31,137 nucleotides of DNA from an uncultured Bacilli bacterium (GTDB lineage Bacteria > Bacillota_I > Bacilli_A > RF39 > UBA660), in NCBI GenBank assembly GCA_910578855.1, contig CAJTRV010000011.1:1-31137 (forward strand), in the 5' to 3' direction. Made by a program: the position numbers and the translations under genes. Of the stretch, positions 1 to 5,256 are shown piece by piece; the first letter of the stretch is position 1, and each line of letters opens with the position of its first letter. The notes beneath the pieces are model-generated. The model had not been told where the DNA came from and did no database searches. It saw only the letters and a program-made list of their open reading frames with translations.

Positions 1-25
1 ATAATTTAAAGAGGAGTTGTTAAGT

Positions 26-904
26 ATGTTTTGGAAAAAGAAAACAATAATTGATGAAAATATTATAAAAAAAATCTATAAAAAAGATCGCCTGTTACGT
101 TACACCTATCTTTTCTTAGGCGTATTTTTAGTAGCTGTGGCATTTAATTTATTTATTTTGCCTAGTCAAATTGTCTATGGTATGAGTGGAGTTGGGGTTA
201 TTTTAAATTCTGTTTTTAAAATTGATCCATCGATTGTTATTTTAATCGGAAACTCGATTCTATTAATTCTCAGTTTTTTATTACTAGGAAAGGAAAAAAC
301 AACCAGTTCAGTAATGGGGGCTTTACTTGTTCCTGTAATGATAAAATTAACCGATATTATTCCAACTTATGTTGCCCTTGATTATGATCCTTTGTTATTT
401 ACGATCTTTGGGTCTGTAATGACTGGATTTGGCTTAGGCTTGGTATTCAAAGGCGGATTTACTACTGGTGGAACTGATATTTTAAATCAAATCGTTTCAA
501 AATATGCGAAGATGTCAATCGGAAGTGCGATGTTTTGGACAGATGGAATTATTATCTTTGGTGGGATTTTTGCTTTTGGTTGGACTCAAATTATGTATTC
601 CCTAATTGCTCTATATATTATCAGTGTGATGACGGATAAAGTGATCCTGGGAATCTCATCTTCAAAGGCTTTCTATATTATTACTGATCATGAGACAGCA
701 GTTAAGAAGTTTATTATGGATCACTTAAGTCATGGAGTAACGGTATTAGATGGTCGCGGAGGGTTTACAGGTAATCACCAAAAAGTAATTATGTGTATCT
801 TGCCAACCAAAGAATATTTTGTTGCCAAAGAGGGAATTCATGAAATTGATCCCAACGCCTTTTTCCTTGTAACCGATGCCTATGAAGTGTATGGTGGCGA
901 ATAA
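26..904 (+). CDS. YitT family membrane protein (DUF161 + DUF2179)
   Basis: Integral membrane protein of the YitT/YpjC/YqfU family, whose transported substrate is not established. After a basic N-terminus there are about five hydrophobic segments (roughly residues 25-215), including the glycine-rich GVGVILN and GGFTTGGTDI stretches typical of the family. The last ~75 residues form a soluble domain (SSKAFYIIT ... VTVLDGRGGFTG ... DPNAFFLVTDA) matching DUF2179. The ATG at 26 is chosen over the in-frame TTG at 17 because GAGGAG at 11-16 sits 9 nt before the ATG; this gives 292 aa, normal for the family. It is followed after a short gap by ftsE, and no terminator lies between. Its promoter lies outside the window. 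The family call is confident and the function is open. Confidence 0.88.
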   Translation: MFWKKKTIIDENIIKKIYKKDRLLRYTYLFLGVFLVAVAFNLFILPSQIVYGMSGVGVILNSVFKIDPSIVILIGNSILLILSFLLLGKEKTTSSVMGALLVPVMIKLTDIIPTYVALDYDPLLFTIFGSVMTGFGLGLVFKGGFTTGGTDILNQIVSKYAKMSIGSAMFWTDGIIIFGGIFAFGWTQIMYSLIALYIISVMTDKVILGISSSKAFYIITDHETAVKKFIMDHLSHGVTVLDGRGGFTGNHQKVIMCILPTKEYFVAKEGIHEIDPNAFFLVTDAYEVYGGE

Positions 905-910
905 CAATAT

Positions 911-940
911 TTGGAACAAACAACGAAACAAAAATAATAT
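911..940 (+). promoter_or_regulatory. Candidate SigA promoter for ftsEX
   Basis: TTGGAA (911-916), an 18-nt spacer and TAATAT (935-940) lie in the 58-nt gap before ftsE. An overlapping TATAAT (940-945) has no good -35. The region is AT-rich, so the match is only suggestive; read-through from the upstream gene is also possible. Confidence 0.35.
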
Positions 941-962
941 ATAATAGAAATGGTGGTTGATT

Positions 963-1658
963 ATGGAACTGATTAGATTAAGAAATGTAAAAAAACGATA
1001 TAAGACAGGAGTCGTAGCGATCCAAGATTTGAATCTTAAGATCAAAAAAGGAGAGTTTGTCTTTGTCATTGGATCAACTGGTTGTGGAAAATCAACCTTG
1101 ATTAAGATGTTGTATCGTGAAGAAAAACCGACAAGTGGTCAAATTCTTGTTGGTGGACTAGATGTAGGGAAACTACGAAATAGTAAAGTATATAAATTAC
1201 GTCGTAAAATTGGAGTGGTTTTCCAAGACTTTAAATTATTAAATAAAAAAACAGTTTATGAAAATGTGGCCTTTGCATTAGAAATATTTGGTGCTCCTAA
1301 AGATGAGATTCATACCAAAGTACTAAAAGTATTAGAACTCGTTGGATTAAAGCATAAAGCAAAGAGTTATCCGAATGAATTATCCGGAGGAGAACAACAA
1401 CGGGTAGCGATAGCTCGGGCTATTATCAACGGTCCAAAATTACTAATTTGTGATGAGCCAACAGGAAATCTTGATGAAGTGACCAGTATGGAAATTATGA
1501 GTGTTTTATCAGAGATTTCTAAAATGGGAACGACAATTATCATGGTTACTCATGATACCGAAATTGTCAATAAAATGAAGAAACGTGTTATTGTTTTAGA
1601 CTCTGGTAGAATTTTAAAAGACTATGCGGAAGGAGAGTATCACCATGAAGGCATTTAG
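963..1658 (+). CDS. ftsE: Cell division ATP-binding protein FtsE
   Basis: ATPase subunit of the FtsEX complex. It acts on the cytoplasmic face of the membrane and, with FtsX, controls peptidoglycan hydrolases during growth, division or sporulation. The whole ABC signature set is present: Walker A GSTGCGKST at residues 37-45, a Q-loop (VVFQDFKLL), the LSGGEQQR signature, Walker B LLICDEPTGNLD and the H-loop MVTHD. At 231 aa it is the usual length. The ATG at 963 is preferred over the TTG at 957 because GGTGG (952-956) lies 6 nt upstream of it. It overlaps ftsX by 14 nt, which implies translational coupling. The closest alternative, a LolD/MacB-type ATPase, is unlikely given the FtsX partner. 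Confidence 0.96.
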   Translation: MELIRLRNVKKRYKTGVVAIQDLNLKIKKGEFVFVIGSTGCGKSTLIKMLYREEKPTSGQILVGGLDVGKLRNSKVYKLRRKIGVVFQDFKLLNKKTVYENVAFALEIFGAPKDEIHTKVLKVLELVGLKHKAKSYPNELSGGEQQRVAIARAIINGPKLLICDEPTGNLDEVTSMEIMSVLSEISKMGTTIIMVTHDTEIVNKMKKRVIVLDSGRILKDYAEGEYHHEGI

Positions 1659-2544
1659 AATGTTCAGCCGAAACGTTAGGGATTCATTTAATAGTGTATT
1701 TCGAAATTTCTCTCTTTCGTTGGCATCTATTTCCTGTATTACGATTACACTAATCGTCGTGGCAATTTTCGTAATCTTATCTTACAATGTTAATAACTTT
1801 ACAAAATTAGTCGAAAAAGATGTGACGATTGTTGCTTTTCTTGATGTTGATATTAAGGAAGAACAAATTAAGGAATTGGAAGAAAAAATTAAGCGGGTTG
1901 CACATGTCGATCATTACACCTTTGAATCAAAGCAGGAGATTGCGGAATCGATGATGAAGGGCAATGAAACATTTAAAAACATTATGGGGAGCTGGACAGA
2001 TGAAGAAAATCCGTTGAATCCAACCTTTCGAATTAAAGCAACGGATATTGAACAAGTTGAAGGAGTTGCCAAAAAGGTAGCAAAAATGGAAGGTGTCTCT
2101 GAAGTAAAATGGGGACAAGACATGATTAATTCTTTGATTACGGTTTTTGATGTCGTTCGTAAAATATGTGCTGGAACGGTAATTGCTTTAATCTTAGTGA
2201 CTGCTTTCCTGATTTCTAATACCATTAAAATTACCATTGTCTCACGTCGTCGTGAGATAGAGATTATGCGATTAGTTGGAGCAAGTAATACCAATATTAA
2301 AATTCCATTTGTATTAGAAGGATTATTCTTGGGAATCCTTGGAGCTATTCTTCCTATTGTAGCTACAATTTATGGTTATTCAACGTTATATCATAATTTT
2401 AAAGGACAATTATTCTCGCCATTTATTCGTTTGGTCCGACCAGAACCATTTATCTATTGGATTTCATTATTACTTCTGGTCATAGGAATTTTAGTCGGAA
2501 TGTTTGGAAGCTGGCGTGCAGTTCGAAAACATCTCAAAATATAG
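1645..2544 (+). CDS. ftsX: Cell division permease-like protein FtsX
   Basis: Membrane partner of FtsE. It transmits ATP hydrolysis to cell-wall hydrolases or their activators outside the membrane. At 299 aa it has the standard topology: an N-terminal TM (about residues 20-45), a large extracellular loop (about 50-165, with the family's VAFLDVDIKEEQI and KWGQDMI elements), then three TMs. The loop after TM2 carries SRRREIEIMRLVGAS, the hallmark of FtsX. The ATG at 1645 follows AGGAGA (1631-1636) inside the ftsE coding sequence; the upstream in-frame ATG at 1624 has no SD. The gene ends in a strong terminator at 2545-2573. Confidence 0.95.
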   Translation: MKAFRMFSRNVRDSFNSVFRNFSLSLASISCITITLIVVAIFVILSYNVNNFTKLVEKDVTIVAFLDVDIKEEQIKELEEKIKRVAHVDHYTFESKQEIAESMMKGNETFKNIMGSWTDEENPLNPTFRIKATDIEQVEGVAKKVAKMEGVSEVKWGQDMINSLITVFDVVRKICAGTVIALILVTAFLISNTIKITIVSRRREIEIMRLVGASNTNIKIPFVLEGLFLGILGAILPIVATIYGYSTLYHNFKGQLFSPFIRLVRPEPFIYWISLLLLVIGILVGMFGSWRAVRKHLKI

Positions 2545-2573
2545 AAAAAACATTCGTTGGAATGTTTTTTTTT
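2545..2573 (+). terminator. Rho-independent terminator of ftsEX
   Basis: An 11-bp perfect stem (arms 2545-2555 and 2560-2570, AAAAAACATTC with its complement) closes a GTTG loop and runs into a T tract ending at 2573. It begins on the base after the ftsX stop codon. Confidence 0.9.
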
Positions 2574-2587
2574 ATATCTCATATAAT
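2560..2587 (+). promoter_or_regulatory. Candidate sporulation (SigE/SigK-type) promoter of yabG
   Basis: CATATAAT at 2580-2587 resembles the -10 of mother-cell sigma factors (SigE CATACAnT, SigK CATAnnnTA). A weak SigE-like -35 GAATGTT (2560-2566) lies 13 nt upstream, inside the ftsX terminator. The predicted start falls almost on the SD, so the leader would be very short. The same -10 occurs before yabP and spoVIF. Confidence 0.35.
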
Positions 2588-2602
2588 TTATTGGGTGATA
2601 AT

Positions 2603-3388
2603 ATGACTTTAAAAAAAGGAGACTTGGTAACAAGAAATTCTTATAACAATGATATGGTATTTTGTATTATAGATATGAATGATGGTGTCTGTATTCTAAA
2701 AGGAATTAACATTCGCTTAATTGCTGATAGTCCGATAGATGACTTGATAAAGTATGATGAGGAAGAAGATGTTGAAAATGATCAGGCTTTTTTAGAACGC
2801 ATTAGTCCATTACCAGTGTTAGATCGTTGCGATTATTTTTATTTGCCAGGTAAAATTCTACATATCGATGCAGATAAAGATTATTTAGATCGCTGTTTAA
2901 CTTATTATGAGAAACATAACCTTTGGGCAGTAGGGGTGCAAGAAGAAGAGTGCGCTGTACCAGAGAGAATTTTAGAATTACTTCATGAGTATAATCCTAA
3001 TATCGTCGTTATTACAGGTCATGATGCTTATTATAAACGAAAAGGAGACATCAATGATATGGCAGCTTATCGTAATAGCCAAAATTTTGTTGATGCGGTT
3101 AAGGAAGCGCGTAAGTTCGAAAATAGTCATGAGAAACTCCTAATTATTGCAGGGGCTTGTCAATCTAATTATGAAGAACTTATCAAAGCAGGTGCGAATT
3201 TTGCTTCTAGTCCTAAACGAGTTAATATTCATGCATTAGATCCGGCTATTATCGCATCAAAATTAAGCTTATCATCAGTAACGAAAGATATCGATCTTAA
3301 GGGAATTTTAGAAGATACGAAATATGGAACCAATGGAGTAGGTGGAATTTTAACTAAGGGAACTATGTATATGGGATATCCAAGATAG
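2603..3388 (+). CDS. yabG: Sporulation-specific protease YabG
   Basis: Cysteine-type peptidase of the mother cell that processes spore coat proteins late in sporulation. The protein shows the YabG hallmarks: an N-terminal KKGDLVTRNSYNNDMVF segment, the LPGKILHIDADKDYL motif, VVITGHDAYY near residue 140, LLIIAGACQSNYEEL near 180 with the conserved Cys, ASSPKRVNIHALDP, and a C-terminal GTNGVGGILTKGTMYMGYPR. The length of 261 aa is slightly shorter than the ~290 aa of B. subtilis. The ATG at 2603 is used with GGGTGA (2593-2598); the upstream in-frame extension would lie inside ftsX and its terminator. veg follows after 8 nt, the same neighbour as in B. subtilis. Confidence 0.94.
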   Translation: MTLKKGDLVTRNSYNNDMVFCIIDMNDGVCILKGINIRLIADSPIDDLIKYDEEEDVENDQAFLERISPLPVLDRCDYFYLPGKILHIDADKDYLDRCLTYYEKHNLWAVGVQEEECAVPERILELLHEYNPNIVVITGHDAYYKRKGDINDMAAYRNSQNFVDAVKEARKFENSHEKLLIIAGACQSNYEELIKAGANFASSPKRVNIHALDPAIIASKLSLSSVTKDIDLKGILEDTKYGTNGVGGILTKGTMYMGYPR

Positions 3389-3396
3389 GGGGAATT

Positions 3397-3615
3397 ATGA
3401 CAATTACCAAAGTAAAAGCAGAATTACATAATCATGTTGGTGATGTAGTAACTTTGAATTATAATCTGGGTAGAAACAAGTATGAGACCTATGAGGTGAT
3501 TATTAAACAATTGTATAATAATATTTTTCTTGTTCAGTTAAAAGATCAAACCAGTATTGTGAAATCTTTTTCGTATACCGATATTATTACAAAAACCATT
3601 AAAATAGACTATTAA
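3397..3615 (+). CDS. veg: Veg family protein
   Basis: Small cytoplasmic protein of the Veg (DUF1021) family. In B. subtilis Veg is abundant and has been linked to biofilm formation and spore outgrowth; its biochemical activity is unclear. The 72-aa product has the family features: an N-terminal helix, the VGDVVTLNYNLGRNKYETYEVII beta region split around residue 30, VFLVQL-like core (here IFLVQLKDQ) and an SYTDIITKTIKI end. It is a little shorter than the 86-aa B. subtilis protein because the C-terminal tail is missing. The SD GGGGGA lies just before the ATG. It sits 8 nt after yabG and shares its transcript, and next to spoVG, as in the ancestral yab cluster. Confidence 0.88.
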   Translation: MTITKVKAELHNHVGDVVTLNYNLGRNKYETYEVIIKQLYNNIFLVQLKDQTSIVKSFSYTDIITKTIKIDY

Positions 3616-3639
3616 TTGGCAATATTTTACTATTTGTTA

Positions 3640-3668
3640 TTGCGTTTAAAAACATAATATTATATAAT
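3640..3668 (+). promoter_or_regulatory. SigA-type promoter of spoVG
   Basis: TTGCGT (3640-3645), a 17-nt spacer and TATAAT (3663-3668). The -10 covers the ATG at 3667, so that ATG cannot be a start codon on this transcript; this supports the TTG at 3706. No SigH-type element is visible, unlike B. subtilis spoVG. Confidence 0.65.
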
Positions 3669-3705
3669 GAGGTTGTATATTCGTATACTGAAGGGAGAGA
3701 TTTGC

Positions 3706-3966
3706 TTGAAAATAACATCTGTAAATGTAAGAAAAGTAGAAAAAGAAGGTTCCCGAATGAAAGGAATCGCATCTGTTTTAATTGATGAGTGTTTTGCTGT
3801 TCATGATATTAGAATTATCGATGGTGACAGTGGTTTATTTATTGCGATGCCAAGTCGTAAAACAGCGACAGGTGGATATCGTGATATTGCTCATCCAATC
3901 GATGCGGAATGCCGTAAAGTAATGGAAGATGCAATCTTAGAAGTATATAATAAGGAAGCGGAATAA
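3706..3966 (+). CDS. spoVG: SpoVG regulator / RNA-binding septation protein
   Basis: SpoVG is a small nucleic-acid-binding regulator. It affects asymmetric septation and cortex formation in Bacillus and virulence or capsule genes in other Bacillota. The family signature is clear: KITSVNVRKV, MKGIASVLIDECFAVHDIRIIDGDSG (split by a loop), LFIAMPSRKT and GGYRDIAHPI. With a TTG start at 3706 it is 86 aa, close to family length without the long C-terminal tail. The TTG is chosen because GGGAGAG (3693-3699) lies 6 nt upstream and the first residues align with known SpoVG starts; the ATG at 3667 falls inside the promoter. A terminator follows directly. Confidence 0.94.
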   Translation: MKITSVNVRKVEKEGSRMKGIASVLIDECFAVHDIRIIDGDSGLFIAMPSRKTATGGYRDIAHPIDAECRKVMEDAILEVYNKEAE

Positions 3967-3987
3967 AACTCAATTGGAGTTTTTTTC
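3965..3987 (+). terminator. Terminator after spoVG
   Basis: AAAACTC and GAGTTTT arms around a 5-nt loop are followed by a T-rich run (TTTTTTCTTT). The GC part of the stem is only three pairs, but the layout is typical. Confidence 0.7.
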
Positions 3988-3991
3988 TTTG

Positions 3992-4020
3992 GTCTAAAAG
4001 CTAAGACTTGTTCATATAAT
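3992..4020 (+). promoter_or_regulatory. Candidate SigE promoter of yabPQ-divIC
   Basis: CATATAAT (4013-4020) matches the SigE -10 shape. GTCTAAA (3992-3998) lies 14 nt upstream as a partial -35. yabP and yabQ are SigE-dependent in B. subtilis, which agrees. The predicted start lies just before the AGGAGG SD at 4029-4034. Confidence 0.4.
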
Positions 4021-4040
4021 GTGGTAATAGGAGGAATTGT

Positions 4041-4334
4041 ATGGACAAGGAACAGACATTGATGACATCACTTAATCATAATATTACGATTAGTGATCGA
4101 AAAAATATTGTAATTACAGGTGTAAAAAAAATTGAAAGTTTTGATGATGAAGAATTTCTCATGGATACGAGTATGGGCTATGTCATTATCAAAGGGGAGG
4201 CCTTAGAAGTAATTAAGTTGGATACCTATCAAGGGAATGTATCAATTAAGGGAAAGATTAATCAATTAAGCTACATGGAAAATAGTTCAAAGAAAGACAA
4301 AGAAGATGGTCTCTTCAATAAGTTATTTAAATAA
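4041..4334 (+). CDS. yabP: Sporulation protein YabP (YabP/YqfC family)
   Basis: Mother-cell protein needed for normal spore cortex and coat morphogenesis in B. subtilis; molecular role unknown. The 97-aa product is the usual size and keeps the family core: HNITISDRKNIVITGVKKIESFDDEEFLMDTS is recognisable from its ITGV-KIESFD centre, followed by MGYVIIKGEAL and KGKINQLSY. AGGAGG at 4029-4034 gives a strong SD. The stop overlaps the yabQ start by one base (TAATG). The pairing with yabQ and divIC downstream confirms YabP rather than its paralogue YqfC, which sits next to yqfD. Confidence 0.92.
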   Translation: MDKEQTLMTSLNHNITISDRKNIVITGVKKIESFDDEEFLMDTSMGYVIIKGEALEVIKLDTYQGNVSIKGKINQLSYMENSSKKDKEDGLFNKLFK

Positions 4335-4618
4335 TGACACTAAAAATTCAGATTTATAGCAGTGTTTTTTCTGCTTTATTTGGAATTCTATTTTCCGTTA
4401 GTATGAATTATTGTTATAAAAAGGTTAGGATTAAAAATCGTTATGGAAGGATTGCCTTTAATCTCTTTTTTGTCCTGATTCATGTGATTGGGTATTACAT
4501 GATATTAGAAAAGATCAATAATGGGATTCTTCATCCCTATTGTATTTTGTCGGTGCTAGCAGGATTTATCATTGCTGAAATACTTCACTATAAAGTTGCG
4601 AATAAGCTTCATATTTGA
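4334..4618 (+). CDS. yabQ: Spore cortex protein YabQ (short form)
   Basis: Integral membrane protein required for spore cortex formation. Three hydrophobic segments are visible at about residues 8-27, 41-60 and 66-88, with a basic loop (YKKVRIKNRYGR) after the first; this matches the conserved membrane core of YabQ. At 94 aa it is about half the B. subtilis protein, lacking the C-terminal soluble region; short forms occur in the family. Sequence similarity alone is modest, so the call rests on topology plus position directly after yabP (one-base overlap) and before divIC. Confidence 0.8.
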   Translation: MTLKIQIYSSVFSALFGILFSVSMNYCYKKVRIKNRYGRIAFNLFFVLIHVIGYYMILEKINNGILHPYCILSVLAGFIIAEILHYKVANKLHI

Positions 4619-4647
4619 TATACTTATGTAAGCTAGGTGGTGATAGA

Positions 4648-5082
4648 TTGGCAAAAGCAAAAAAGCGGAAACGGACAAAACGGAGCAATAAAAAAGCAAA
4701 ACGAAGGTTGGTATTGCTTGCCCCAATCTGTCTGATTGTCATCGGTTACTTCTTAATTTCGTCGACAAAGTATATTTTAAATATTGTCGATTTAAATCAG
4801 GAAGAGGCCAATTTAAAGCAACAATTAATGCAATTAAAAGAAGATGAAGGTAGCTTGAAAAATGAGATAGAAAAATTGAAAGATCCTGATTATATTGCTA
4901 GATTTGCTCGAGAAAATTATCTATATTCTAAAAATGGTGAATATATTATTAAAATTACCGATCGCAATAATAAAAAGAAGCAACCAGAAACCAATCTCAA
5001 GGATACCTATTTTAAATATGTCGCCGGTGGTTGTTGTCTATTTGGAGTCATTATTTTGAGTTGGGTGATTCGTAAGAAATAA
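4648..5082 (+). CDS. divIC: Septum formation protein DivIC/FtsB family, with an extra C-terminal TM
   Basis: Bitopic division protein that joins DivIB/FtsQ and FtsL at the septum. After a very basic N-terminus comes a TM (about residues 22-43), a coiled coil (about 47-77, heptads in LNQEEANLKQQLMQLKED) and the family motif DPDYIARFARENYLYSKNGE followed by YII. The TTG at 4648 is preferred because AGGTGG (4635-4640) sits 7 nt before it; the earlier TTG at 4615 has no SD. The last ~22 residues form a second hydrophobic helix (YVAGGCCLFGVIILSWVI) capped by RKK, which ordinary DivIC proteins do not have. Synteny yabP-yabQ-divIC matches B. subtilis. Confidence 0.92.
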   Translation: MAKAKKRKRTKRSNKKAKRRLVLLAPICLIVIGYFLISSTKYILNIVDLNQEEANLKQQLMQLKEDEGSLKNEIEKLKDPDYIARFARENYLYSKNGEYIIKITDRNNKKKQPETNLKDTYFKYVAGGCCLFGVIILSWVIRKK

Positions 5083-5131
5083 TCGCATTTATCTAGAGTA
5101 AGAGTGGGAAGAAGTGCCTGCTTTTCAAAAC

Positions 5132-5165
5132 TTAATTCGATTTGATATTGAATTGGTTTTTTTTT
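5132..5165 (+). terminator. Terminator of the yabPQ-divIC operon
   Basis: TTAATTC (5132-5138) pairs with GAATTGG (5150-5156), including two G-T pairs, around an 11-nt loop and is followed by nine Ts. The stem is weak but the T run is long. Confidence 0.6.
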
Positions 5166-5193
5166 GTTTCCAATAGTAATTTCTGTATAGAAA

Positions 5194-5221
5194 AATGTAG
5201 ACAGAGTTTTATGTCTACATT
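5194..5221 (-). terminator. Terminator of recU-ponA (possibly bidirectional)
   Basis: A perfect 10-bp stem (AATGTAGACA at 5194-5203, complement at 5212-5221) with an 8-nt loop. On the minus strand it is followed by TTTTTC, and on the plus strand by CTTTTG. It lies 35 nt beyond the ponA stop. The TGTAGACA arm recurs in the repeat array near 30820-30930. Confidence 0.75.
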
Positions 5222-5256
5222 CTTTTGTATATCATTTTAAATTGAAATGATTTTAT

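Noticed and set aside
3610..3668. SigH promoter for spoVG as in B. subtilis
   Set aside because: No AGGAnTT/GAAT pair is visible; a SigA-type promoter is clear instead.
3667..3705. ATG 3667 as the spoVG start
   Set aside because: It falls inside the TATAAT -10 of the spoVG promoter and would add 13 residues not found in SpoVG; the TTG at 3706 has a good SD.
5083..5131. GAGTGGGAAGAAGT stretch as a dispersed intergenic repeat
   Set aside because: It resembles short repeats seen in some Bacillota, but there is only one copy in the window and no hairpin, so no call is possible.
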